Positions 7,928 through 15,865 of a stretch of DNA of 64,000 nt are shown here, in pieces. The position numbers and the translations under genes were made by a program. Numbering within the stretch: the stretch's first letter is position 1; each line of letters starts with the position of its first letter. The stretch is from Neobittarella massiliensis (ex Bilen et al. 2018) (GTDB lineage Bacteria; Bacillota; Clostridia; Oscillospirales; Ruminococcaceae), in the NCBI RefSeq assembly GCF_900289145.1, contig NZ_OKQO01000010.1, forward strand, positions 1-64,000, written 5' to 3'. The notes under the pieces were generated by a model, which worked only from the letters and a program-made list of their open reading frames with translations, did no database searches and was not told the DNA's origin.

Positions 7928-8407
7928 TCAGTACCCGGCCTCGTGCAGCATGCGGCTCAGAGTGTGCAGCCGCTCGCTCAAAAACTCGTCCTCCTCCGAC
8001 AGCGCCTGGCCAAACAGCTTGATATCCTCGTCGATCATGGGGTTGTCCCGGCACACGGCCACCGTCATGGCGTCGCCCTGCAGGCCGATGCGGTCGATCT
8101 GCGGCTGCTGCGGGTCGTACAGCTTGGGGTAGCGGTAGCTCTCGGCCATGTACTGCTTGGCGCGGCAGATGAGGATGGCCAGGTCGAGCACCCGGTGCAG
8201 GGGCAGCTCCTCAGACTGGCGCGACCACTTTTCACCGGTGTAGCGCCACACCTTGGCCGACACCTCTACCCTGCCCCGGTCGTTCCACTGGGCCAGCCCC
8301 AGCGACAGGCCCTTGGCGTCGGACTGGTAGGCCTTGTGGCCGTCGACCTGCTCGTAATTCTCGACGGTGATGACCGGTTTGTGTTTTAGGGTGGTGGGGA
8401 TCTTCAT
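7928..8407 (-). CDS. Conserved protein of unknown function (DUF6530-like)
   Basis: 159 residues, ATG 8407 behind AGGAGG. The sequence starts MKIPTTLKHKPVITVENYE and contains KGLSLGLAQWNDRG and WRYTGEKWSRQSEELPLHR, which I associate with a small uncharacterised family found in gut Clostridia (DUF6530; family assignment from memory). It has no signal peptide and no membrane segment. Its promoter is the closest to consensus in the window and has a perfect palindrome at the expected transcription start, so expression is probably strong and regulated. Confidence 0.75.
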   Translation of the reverse strand: MKIPTTLKHKPVITVENYEQVDGHKAYQSDAKGLSLGLAQWNDRGRVEVSAKVWRYTGEKWSRQSEELPLHRVLDLAILICRAKQYMAESYRYPKLYDPQQPQIDRIGLQGDAMTVAVCRDNPMIDEDIKLFGQALSEEDEFLSERLHTLSRMLHEAGY

Positions 8408-8451
8408 CGCGTTTCCTCCTCTGTGGTAAAACTTCGTTTTTATGTTTACTG

Positions 8452-8478
8452 TTTTACTAAATTACTAATTTAGTAAAA
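8452..8478. promoter_or_regulatory. Perfect 11-bp palindrome, probable operator
   Basis: TTTTACTAAAT (8452-8462) and ATTTAGTAAAA (8468-8478) around a 5-base centre, placed directly after the -10 box of the minus-strand promoter. Confidence 0.7.
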
Positions 8479-8480
8479 TC

Positions 8481-8509
8481 AATATACCACACCGACCGCG
8501 CCTTGTCAA
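8481..8509 (-). promoter_or_regulatory. Near-consensus sigma-A promoter of the DUF6530-like gene
   Basis: TTGACA (8504-8509), a 17-base spacer ending in TGG, and TATATT (8481-8486). Confidence 0.85.
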
Positions 8510-8605
8510 CTGAAAAAGCGCCGTGTTATAATCTATAATCAGTTGCCGCCCACCGGCCGGAGCGCACACTGCGCCGGTGGGCGGCGGCAGAAAGGGGCCT
8601 ATCTC

Positions 8606-9412
8606 ATGCAGCTGTCTGTACTTGCCGAAAACACCGCCCGGCCCGGCTTTGAGGCCGAGCACGGGCTGAGCCTGTACCTGCGGGTCGGGCGGCGCCGGCT
8701 GCTGGTGGATGCCGGCGGCAGCGCGCTGTTTGCGCGCAACGCGCAAAAGCTGGGGATCGACCTGGCCGCCGTCGACACCGCCGTCCTCACCCACGGCCAC
8801 CGCGACCACGGCGGCGGGCTGCCGACCTTTTTGGCGCTAAACCAAAGCGCCCCCATCTACCTGCGCCCCGGGGCTCTGGACCCCCACTTTTCGCGGCGGC
8901 TGCACGGCCTGGGCGATATCTCGGTGCCGCCGCTAACAGCTGGCGACCGGCTCGTCTACACCGGCAGCACCCACTCGCTGGGCGATGGGCTGCTGCTGTT
9001 TGCCGGGGTGCCGCGCGACGCGCTGCTTCCCACCTACAACCGGCTGCTGCTGAACGGGCGGCGGCAGCCCGACGCGTTTGCCCACGAGCAGCACCTGCTC
9101 ATAGAGCGGGGCGGGCGGCGGGTGCTGGTGTGCGGCTGCGGGCACACGGGCATTGCCGCCATCCTGCGCCGGTGCCGCCTGCTGTGCGGCCACTACCCGC
9201 AGGTGGTGGTGGGCGGCCTGCACCTGAGCGACCCCCACACCCACACCAGCGAGGAGCCCGGCCGCATCGCCGCCGTGGCCCACGCCGTCAAACAGGCCGG
9301 CTGTACCCTGTACACCGGCCACTGTACCGGGCCGGTGGCGCTGGCCCAGCTGCAGCACCTGCTGCCGGGGCGGGTGTTCCCCATCACTGCCGGGCAGCAC
9401 ATCGACCTGTGA
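8606..9412 (+). CDS. MBL-fold metallo-hydrolase (COG1237-like)
   Basis: 268 residues from ATG 8606 behind AAAGGGG. The metal-binding motif THGHRDHGGG (about 63-72) is intact, LLVDAGGS precedes it, and CGCGHTGI, GGLHLSD and TGHCTGP follow in the order expected for the beta-lactamase fold. Arrangement and length match the group annotated as 7,8-dihydropterin-6-methyl-4-(beta-ribofuranosyl)-aminobenzene phosphate synthase-like hydrolases; the real substrate in bacteria is unknown. It is monocistronic and closed by a bidirectional terminator. Confidence 0.85.
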   Translation: MQLSVLAENTARPGFEAEHGLSLYLRVGRRRLLVDAGGSALFARNAQKLGIDLAAVDTAVLTHGHRDHGGGLPTFLALNQSAPIYLRPGALDPHFSRRLHGLGDISVPPLTAGDRLVYTGSTHSLGDGLLLFAGVPRDALLPTYNRLLLNGRRQPDAFAHEQHLLIERGGRRVLVCGCGHTGIAAILRRCRLLCGHYPQVVVGGLHLSDPHTHTSEEPGRIAAVAHAVKQAGCTLYTGHCTGPVALAQLQHLLPGRVFPITAGQHIDL

Positions 9413-9463
9413 CCGGGGCCTGCCGCCCCCAGGGCCGCCCGGGCCGCACCGCCGCAAGCAATA

Positions 9464-9510
9464 AAGAGCGGGCACAGATGCATAGAACATCTGTGCCCGC
9501 TCTCTTTTTT
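9464..9510. terminator. Bidirectional terminator
   Basis: AAAGAGCGGGCACAGATG and its complement around a 7-base loop, with T runs on both strands. It serves the convergent genes ending at 9412 and 9539. Confidence 0.9.
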
Positions 9511-9538
9511 ATGCGGTCTGCCCCAAACTGGCGGGGCG

Positions 9539-10264
9539 CTACTTCTGGCAGCAGGCGGTGAACATTTTAAACACGCCGAGCATCTTCTCGTCCTGTGCGG
9601 CCATCATTTCCGGGTGCCACTGGATGCCCAGCACCAGGCTTCCCTCGGCCCGCTGTATGGCCTCTATGTTGCCGTCGGCGTCGACCGCGGCGGCAAAAAA
9701 GCCCGGCGCGATCTGGTCCACCGTCTGATGGTGCAGCGAGTTTACCCGGTACCGCTCGCCCAGCAGCGGGTACAGCACCGACTGGCTGTCGATAAACACC
9801 TCGTGGCTGGGGCGGCAGGGGTCGCCCAGCTGCCGGTGCTGGATGTCGCTGCCGCTGATCTCGCCCAGGTCCTGGTACAGCGTGCCGCCCAGCGCGCAGT
9901 TGAGCAGCTGGTGCCCCCGGCAGATGCCCAACACCGGCTTGCCCGCCGCCAGCGCCGCTCGCAGCAAAAGCAGCTCGCAGGTGTCGCGCGGGGCGCACAC
10001 CTCGGCCAGCGCCTGGCGCGGCTGCTGCCCGTAGATGGCCGGGTCGATATCGTGCCCGCCCGAGAGCAGCAGCCCGTCGACGCGGTCGATCATGGCGGAC
10101 GCCAGCTCCTCGCTCTCTACGGTGGGCAGCAGCACCGGTATACTGCCGCCCGCCGCCACCGACGCGGCATAATTCCCGTTGATACCGTCGCTCACCCGCC
10201 CAAAAAACATGGGATCGGTGTGCACGATCGGCCCGGTGCTGATCCCTATAACTGGTCGCTCCAT
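9539..10264 (-). CDS. Gamma-glutamyl-gamma-aminobutyrate hydrolase family protein (peptidase C26)
   Basis: 241 residues from ATG 10264; a TTG one codon earlier is less likely. The class I glutamine amidotransferase-like fold is shown by LLLSGGHDIDPAIYG (about 85-99), the nucleophile GICRGHQLLN, and the His-Glu pair in IQWHPEM. PuuD-like enzymes of this family hydrolyse gamma-glutamyl amides such as gamma-glutamyl-GABA. No polyamine or putrescine genes lie nearby, so the substrate is open. It is followed 61 bases upstream on the same strand by metH but has a separate ribosome site (GAGAGG). Confidence 0.88.
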   Translation of the reverse strand: MERPVIGISTGPIVHTDPMFFGRVSDGINGNYAASVAAGGSIPVLLPTVESEELASAMIDRVDGLLLSGGHDIDPAIYGQQPRQALAEVCAPRDTCELLLLRAALAAGKPVLGICRGHQLLNCALGGTLYQDLGEISGSDIQHRQLGDPCRPSHEVFIDSQSVLYPLLGERYRVNSLHHQTVDQIAPGFFAAAVDADGNIEAIQRAEGSLVLGIQWHPEMMAAQDEKMLGVFKMFTACCQK

Positions 10265-10325
10265 CAAAAAACACTACCTCTCTTATTTTTGCCGCCCCAA
10301 ACAGGCGCCCGCGCCAAAGCGGCGG

Positions 10326-12710
10326 CTATTTAAAGATCTTTTTGGCGATATCCGCCGACATCTTGGCGTCTTTGGCGTAGTAGTCGGCCCCGATCTGCAG
10401 GGCGTAGTCCTCGGTGAGCACGGCGCCGCCCACCATGATCCGGCAGCCGGGTTTGGCCGCTCTGAGCTGGCGGATGGTCTCCTCCATGCTGCAGAGCGTG
10501 GTCGTCATCAGCGCGCTCAGGCCCACCAGCTGCACGTCCTGCTCCACCGCGGTGCGCACCACCTCTTCCGGCGGCACGTCGCGGCCCAGATCCAGCACGG
10601 TAAAACCGTAGTTTTCCAAAATCACCTTGACGATATTTTTGCCGATATCGTGGATGTCCCCCTTGACGGTGGCCAGAATGATCTTGTCGCCGCCGGCCTG
10701 CTCGCCGCCGCTGGCGGCGATGTGGGCCTTTACCCGGTCAAAAGCCGCCCCCGCCGCGTTGGCCGACTGCATCAGCTGCGGCAAAAAGATGGTCCCTTTT
10801 TCAAAGTCGGCGCCCACCTGGTCGAGGGCCGGGATGAGCACCTGCTGCACCACCTGCAGCGGGTCTTTTTTAGCCAGCAGCGCCTCGGTCATCTCTGCCG
10901 CCCGGTCGGCCAGGCCCCGGTGGATGGCGGCCGGTATCTCTTTTTGCGGGTCAGCCGCCGCGCCGGTGGGCGCCGCCGGGCCGGCAGCCGGGCCCGCCGC
11001 CGGCTGGCTGCCGTAGGTCTGCACGTAATAAGCGGCGTTTTTATCGATGTTAAAGAGCACGCGAAAGCTGTCTACCGTCTGCCGCATGGCCTCCAGGTTG
11101 GGGTTTAAGATGGGCAGGTCCAGCCCGGCGGCCAGCGCCAGCGTCAAAAAGCTACGGTTGATCTGCTCTCTGGCCGGCAGCCCAAACGAGATGTTCGACA
11201 CGCCCAGCACGGTCTTTAGCCCCAGCTGCTCTTTGACCATGCGCACCGCCTTGAGCGTCTCGACCACCTCGGCCTGCTGCACCGAGGCAGTGAGCACCAG
11301 ACAGTCGATGTACACGTCTTCCCGGGGGATGCCCGCCGCCAGCGCCGCCGCCAATATCTTTTCGGCCACCGCCAGCCGGTCCTCGGCCCGGTTTGGGATG
11401 CCGTTTTCGTCCAGCGTGAGGCCCACCACCGCCGCCCCGTACTTTTTGGCCAGCGGCAGCACGGTATGAAGGCTCTTCTCCTCGCCGTTTACCGAGTTGA
11501 TGAGCGGCTTGCCGCTGTACACCCGCAGCGCCGCTTCCAGGGCGGCCGGGTCGGTGGTGTCGATCTGCAGCGGCGCATCCACCACCGCCTGCAGCCGCCG
11601 CACCACCCTGCTCATCATCTGGCGTTCGTCGATCTGGGGCAGGCCCACGTTCACGTCTAAGATGTCGGCCCCCGCCTCGACCTGCGACAGCCCCTGCGCC
11701 AGCACATAGTCGATATCGCCGTTTATCAGCGCCTGCTTAAACAGCTTTTTGCCGGTGGGGTTGATGCGCTCGCCGATGATCTTGGGGCCGTCGATCTCGA
11801 CTACCCTCGAGGGGGAGCACAAGGCGCTGCGCCGCTGCCGGGGCCGCGGCGACGGCGCCCGTCCCGCCAGCATCTCGCCGATCTTCTGGATATAGGCCGG
11901 CGAGGTGCCGCAGCAGCCGCCAAACACGGTGATGCCCAGTTCGATATAGCCGCGCAGGTGGCCGGCGTAGGCGTCGGGGTCGATATCGTAGCTGCCGGTC
12001 TGCAGGTTGGGCAGGCCGGCGTTGGCTTTGATAAAGATCGGGCGGTCGCAGCAGGCGGCCAGCTCTTTGGCCAGCGGGTAGATATCGTCGGGCCCCAGCG
12101 AGCAGTTGATGCCGATGGCCTCGGCCCCCAGCCCCGACAGAGTCAGGGCCATGGCCGGTATGCTGGTGCCGGTAAAGGTGCGGCCGGTCTTTTCAAAGCT
12201 CATCGAGCACCACACCGGCAGGTCGCAGTTCTCCTTCACGGCCAGCACCGCCGCCTTTACCTCGGCTAAATCGGTCATGGTCTCGCACACCACCAGGTCG
12301 GCGCCGCTGGCGGCCCCCTGCCGCACCTGCCGGGCAAACAGCTCTATGGCCTCCTCCATCTGCAGGCTGCCGCCCGGCTCCAGCAGCTCGCCGATAGGCC
12401 CCAGGTCCAGCGCCACCTTACAGCCGGTACCGGCCGCCGCCCGGCGGGCGATGCGCACCGCCGCGTCCACCACCTGCTCGACGGTGTAGCCGCTGCCGGC
12501 CAGCTTGTGGGCGTTGGCGCCAAAGGTGTTGGTGTAGATCACCTGGCTGCCGGCGCCGATGTAGGCGCGGTGGATGTCCTCGATGATCTGGGGGTGGGTG
12601 ATGTTATAGCTCTCGGGGCGGCCGCCGGCGGGCAGGCCGGCCGCCTGCAGCATGGTGCCCATAGCCCCGTCGAGCAGGGTAAAGGTATGCGTAAAATCAA
12701 AAGTCGCCAC
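10326..12710 (-). CDS. metH: Cobalamin-dependent methionine synthase lacking the reactivation domain
   Basis: 794 residues, GTG start at 12710. Domains in order: homocysteine methyltransferase (1-300; LLDGAMGTML near the start, zinc cysteines in INCSLGPD and GGCCGTSP), pterin-binding domain (about 310-560; IGERINPTGKKLF), an Ala/Pro-rich linker, B12 cap (about 590-680) and B12-binding domain with GDIHDIG (684-690, His687 ligating cobalt). It moves the methyl group of methyl-tetrahydrofolate to homocysteine. The fourth, AdoMet-binding reactivation domain of classical MetH is absent and encoded by the next gene upstream, whose 3' end overlaps this start by 14 bases. metF completes the operon. 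Confidence 0.93.
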   Translation of the reverse strand: MATFDFTHTFTLLDGAMGTMLQAAGLPAGGRPESYNITHPQIIEDIHRAYIGAGSQVIYTNTFGANAHKLAGSGYTVEQVVDAAVRIARRAAAGTGCKVALDLGPIGELLEPGGSLQMEEAIELFARQVRQGAASGADLVVCETMTDLAEVKAAVLAVKENCDLPVWCSMSFEKTGRTFTGTSIPAMALTLSGLGAEAIGINCSLGPDDIYPLAKELAACCDRPIFIKANAGLPNLQTGSYDIDPDAYAGHLRGYIELGITVFGGCCGTSPAYIQKIGEMLAGRAPSPRPRQRRSALCSPSRVVEIDGPKIIGERINPTGKKLFKQALINGDIDYVLAQGLSQVEAGADILDVNVGLPQIDERQMMSRVVRRLQAVVDAPLQIDTTDPAALEAALRVYSGKPLINSVNGEEKSLHTVLPLAKKYGAAVVGLTLDENGIPNRAEDRLAVAEKILAAALAAGIPREDVYIDCLVLTASVQQAEVVETLKAVRMVKEQLGLKTVLGVSNISFGLPAREQINRSFLTLALAAGLDLPILNPNLEAMRQTVDSFRVLFNIDKNAAYYVQTYGSQPAAGPAAGPAAPTGAAADPQKEIPAAIHRGLADRAAEMTEALLAKKDPLQVVQQVLIPALDQVGADFEKGTIFLPQLMQSANAAGAAFDRVKAHIAASGGEQAGGDKIILATVKGDIHDIGKNIVKVILENYGFTVLDLGRDVPPEEVVRTAVEQDVQLVGLSALMTTTLCSMEETIRQLRAAKPGCRIMVGGAVLTEDYALQIGADYYAKDAKMSADIAKKIFK

Positions 12711-13413
12711 AGCGCTTTCCTCCCCGTCTGAATGTGCAGTTTTCGCGCAGGCTGCAGTGGGCGCAGCCGCTCTTTTTATCCTGTGTGGCGCGCTCTCCCA
12801 CGCCGATGATCGCCGTCACCGATTTAGACGGGGTCAGCAGGCAGCTGGAGGACACCGCCAGCCCGATCTGTCGCCCGGTATCCAGCAGCCGCGCCACCTG
12901 GGGCTGGCAGGTGATGGGCATATCGCCGTACCCCGGCGAAAAGCGCCAGGTACAGCGCTGCCCCCGCTGGCCGCAGGCGCCTTTTATCAGCGCGTTCACA
13001 CGGTCGCAGACCGCCTCGATGGCGGTGACGGCGGCGCTGTCGCAGACCACGGCGGCGGCCATGTCGGCCACCTGCTGGCGGCGCAGCAGCGCGTCGACGC
13101 CCGCCCCCAGCGTGGCGGCCATCAAAACGCAGCTGTCGCAGCCCGCCAGCAGCTGCAAAATGTCTTCCCCCGGCAGGTAAAAGTCGGTATCCAGCAGGGG
13201 GATGCCCTGCGGCTGGGGGGCGCCCAGCAAAAATTCGCGGCACACATAGCGGGGCGTCGCCGCCGCCCGCACCGCCTGCACCGACCGGTCTATCAGCGCG
13301 TCTATCTCGGGCGGGATAGCGCTGCCGCGATGGCCCAGGTAGCGCAGTATCTCCGCCCGGTCCAGCACCAGGTCGGCCGGGTCCACCGCCCCCTGCGCGC
13401 GGTACAGCGCCAC
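12697..13413 (-). CDS. Stand-alone methionine synthase reactivation domain protein
   Basis: 238 residues, GTG start at 13413 with GGAGG inside the end of metF. The RFSPGYGD motif (about 167-174) is the AdoMet-binding signature of the Met_synt_B12 domain, which reductively remethylates cob(II)alamin after accidental oxidation. Unlike the domain in full-length MetH it ends in a cysteine cluster, CAHCSLRENC, of a kind that might bind a metal or an Fe-S cluster (inference). Gene order metF, this gene, metH with overlaps shows the split enzyme is made as one unit. Confidence 0.88.
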   Translation of the reverse strand: MALYRAQGAVDPADLVLDRAEILRYLGHRGSAIPPEIDALIDRSVQAVRAAATPRYVCREFLLGAPQPQGIPLLDTDFYLPGEDILQLLAGCDSCVLMAATLGAGVDALLRRQQVADMAAAVVCDSAAVTAIEAVCDRVNALIKGACGQRGQRCTWRFSPGYGDMPITCQPQVARLLDTGRQIGLAVSSSCLLTPSKSVTAIIGVGERATQDKKSGCAHCSLRENCTFRRGGKRCGDF

Positions 13414-13417
13414 CGCG

Positions 13418-14302
13418 CTAGGCCTCCGTGCAGTTCAGGTCGCAGAGCAGCTTCTGCACGCTGCCCACCACTTTTTTGGCCACGTAGGGGCTGTTCATGG
13501 TGTACAGGTGGATGCCCTGTACGCCGCTGGCCATCAGGTCTACGATCTGGTCGACGGCGTAGGCGATGCCCGCATCCCGCAGCGCCGCCTTGTTGTGGCC
13601 CCATTTATCGATGATGCCGGCCAGCTTGTCGGGCAGGCTGGCCCCGCAGAGCGACACCATGCGCTCGATCTGGCTCTTGTTGGTCACCGGCATGATGCCG
13701 GCGGCGATGGGCACGGTGATGCCCATGGCCCGGGCCTTTTTTTCAAAGCTGTAAAAGGCGGCGTTGTCAAAAAACAGCTGGCTGGCCAGGTGGCTCACCC
13801 CGGCGTCTACCTTGCGGCGCAGGTGGACGATGTCCTCCTCCAAGCTGGGCGCCTCGGTGTGCCCCTCGGGGTAGCAGGCGCCGGCCACCGAAAAGCCGCC
13901 GCGGCTCTTAATCAGCTCTACCAGCTCGCTGGCGTAGTGAAAGGCGCCGGGCAGCGCCCCCTCTACCCTGTCTCCCCGCAGCGCCAGCACGTTGTCGATG
14001 CCCAGCGCGGCCAGCTCGTCGAGCAGCGCCAGCACCGTCTCTCTGGTGGAGTTGATGCAGGTGAGGTGGGGCAGCGGCTCGATGCCGTACTCGCGCTTGA
14101 TGGTATCGGCCAGGTGCACCGTCTGCTGGCGCTGCTCGCCGCTGCCGCCGGCGCCGTAGGTGACGCTGATATAGTCGGGCGCCAGATCGTGCAGCCCCTC
14201 CAGCGTGCGGTACAGCCCCCGCACATCGTCGGTCTTTTTGGGCGGGAACACCTCAAAAGACAGCACACATTTTTTCTGCTCATACAGGGTCGATAAGTTC
14301 AT
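13418..14302 (-). CDS. metF: 5,10-methylenetetrahydrofolate reductase
   Basis: 294 residues from ATG 14302 with GGAG about 9 bases upstream; a TTG five codons earlier lacks a site. The TIM-barrel FAD enzyme shows SFEVFPPKK (about 14-22), SVTYGAGGSG, HLTCINSTRE, LALRGDRVEG and the ACYPEGHTEAP loop, all standard for MetF. It makes 5-methyl-tetrahydrofolate for the MetH pair encoded just downstream. No SAM riboswitch or T-box could be recognised in the leader. Confidence 0.94.
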   Translation of the reverse strand: MNLSTLYEQKKCVLSFEVFPPKKTDDVRGLYRTLEGLHDLAPDYISVTYGAGGSGEQRQQTVHLADTIKREYGIEPLPHLTCINSTRETVLALLDELAALGIDNVLALRGDRVEGALPGAFHYASELVELIKSRGGFSVAGACYPEGHTEAPSLEEDIVHLRRKVDAGVSHLASQLFFDNAAFYSFEKKARAMGITVPIAAGIMPVTNKSQIERMVSLCGASLPDKLAGIIDKWGHNKAALRDAGIAYAVDQIVDLMASGVQGIHLYTMNSPYVAKKVVGSVQKLLCDLNCTEA

Positions 14303-14615
14303 GTCAGTCCACTCCAAAGCTACCGCTGCGGCCCCGCTGACAGCCGCCGCTCTGCGGTATTTTTTCTAATTCTTACAGGCTATCATTATAACATTTCACC
14401 AGGCGATTGAAAAGCGCCCGCCAAAGAAAAAGGGGCCGTCCGCCGCCGGTCGCGCGCGCCGAGCCGCCGTGGTGTAAATCTGCCAAAATACGGCCTGCAA
14501 TTTCTATATAAACTGGGACACCTGTCCTATCCTCCGCCCGCCGGCGGGGCGTATGATATAGGATAGTAGAAAATGGATATGCCCGATCACTTTTGCCGTA
14601 AAAGGAGGTAAGACC
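14303..14615. other. Divergent region between metF and the nitrilase gene
   Basis: Holds the candidate metF promoter (14385-14413). On the plus side, CTATCC (14527-14532) and GGATAG (14561-14566) flank a G+C-rich palindrome and a TATGAT hexamer, possibly an operator plus -10 of the nitrilase gene, but no -35 box is evident. No gene is seen. Confidence 0.5.
14385..14413 (-). promoter_or_regulatory. Candidate promoter of the metF operon
   Basis: TTTTCA (14408-14413), 17 bases, TATAAT (14385-14390) with TGT just upstream of the -10 box. Confidence 0.55.
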
Positions 14616-15629
14616 GTGCCCAACATCATCCCCCAGGAAGAGATCCTCAACCTGGCCGTCGTCAACTTTCGCGCTGTGTGGGGCCAAAAGCAGCGCAATC
14701 TGGCCCGCATCATCAGCTATATCCGCGCCGCCGCCCGCCGCGGGGCCGACATCGTCTGTTTTCCCGAGCTGGCCCTCACCGGCTATGAAAACCAGACCGG
14801 CGTCCCCAAGGAGGAGAAGATGCAGGTGCAGCTGGCCGAGCCGGTGAGCGGCCCCGCGGTGGCGGCGGTGGCCAAGGTGTGCCGCCAGATGGAGATATAC
14901 GCCGTTTTTGGCATGCCCGAGCGCGATGAGGACCGCCCCGACACCATCTACAACACGGCGGTGGCCTGCGGGCCCCAGGGGTATATCGGCCGCTACCGCA
15001 AGATCCACCCGGCCATGGCCGAGAGCTGCTGGTGCGACCGCGGCAGCGACCCCTTCTCGTTTGAGACCCCGTGGGGCAAGATCGCCGTGGGCATCTGCTA
15101 CGACACCTACTCATTTCACGAGATCCTGCGCTACCACGCCGCCACCGGGGCCAAGGTGTACTTAAACCCCACCGCTATGGCCGAGGCCCCCCACTTCGAC
15201 TGGAAGACCTGCTACTACGAGGGGCTGCGCCAGGCGGTCATCGCCAACGACTTTTTCGTGGCCAGCTCAAACCTGGTGGGCTATGATATCGTGGACGAGG
15301 ATTTTTGCAACCAGACCGACGCGCTGCTGGAGCCCGATTCCCCCGGACGGCAGTTTTGCCGTCCCTTTTGCCCGCGGCCGGACCCGGCCTACTTTACCGG
15401 CGCCAGCATGGTGTTGGGGCCGGGGATCGGGCCTGATAAGGTACACGTGTACTGCGGCGATATCGACCTGTGCGAGCCCGAGCTGCTCATCGCCACCGTG
15501 GACCTGTCGGTCGGCTCCCGCATGATCTTTAACCGCAACCCCTTCAGCGGCAGGCCCGACTACCGGCCCGACATCTACAAAAAGCTAAACGAGCTGCTGC
15601 TGGAAGACCCGTATTGGGGGGAACAGTAG
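14616..15629 (+). CDS. Nitrilase-superfamily carbon-nitrogen hydrolase
   Basis: 337 residues from GTG 14616 behind AAAAGGAGG. The catalytic triad of the family is complete: Glu in FPELALTGY (about 50-58), Lys in YRKIHP (about 127-132) and Cys in GICYDTY (about 162-168). Members hydrolyse nitriles, amides or N-carbamoyl compounds; the substrate cannot be told from sequence. It is the first gene of a plus-strand series with two SIS proteins and a PfkB-like kinase, and a 236-bp hairpin-rich gap separates it from them, so joint transcription is likely but not certain. Confidence 0.85.
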   Translation: MPNIIPQEEILNLAVVNFRAVWGQKQRNLARIISYIRAAARRGADIVCFPELALTGYENQTGVPKEEKMQVQLAEPVSGPAVAAVAKVCRQMEIYAVFGMPERDEDRPDTIYNTAVACGPQGYIGRYRKIHPAMAESCWCDRGSDPFSFETPWGKIAVGICYDTYSFHEILRYHAATGAKVYLNPTAMAEAPHFDWKTCYYEGLRQAVIANDFFVASSNLVGYDIVDEDFCNQTDALLEPDSPGRQFCRPFCPRPDPAYFTGASMVLGPGIGPDKVHVYCGDIDLCEPELLIATVDLSVGSRMIFNRNPFSGRPDYRPDIYKKLNELLLEDPYWGEQ

Positions 15630-15865
15630 GTATTTCTCTCAGAGAAAGGCGGCCGCACGGGCTGCTTTTGCCGCCGCCCCTAAAGAAAAAGCTTCCCCGC
15701 CGGGGAAAAGCGGCGCCCAAAACTCCGTTTTTCACCCGGCAAAAGGCTTTGCCGCCGCCCGGCAGAAAAAGCTGTTTTAAAAACGCCGAAACGTGCCGGC
15801 AGGCGCTGCCGCCGCATGTTCACGCCGTTACATATCCACATGTTGTGAGGAAGGTGATCTTACTG
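15630..15865 (+). other. Hairpin-rich gap with an imperfect direct duplication
   Basis: Contains a palindrome TTTCTCT-C-AGAGAAA (15633-15647), a TTCCCC-GCC-GGGGAA hairpin, a CGGCAAA/TTTGCCG hairpin, and a roughly 30-bp segment near 15662 (TTTTGCCGCCGCCC, then AGAAAAAGCT) repeated near 15747. It could act as an attenuator or processing site between the nitrilase and SIS genes. No gene. Confidence 0.4.

Noticed and set aside
14303-14400. SAM riboswitch or T-box ahead of metF
   Set aside because: None of the conserved SAM-box or T-box words is present and the leader is short.
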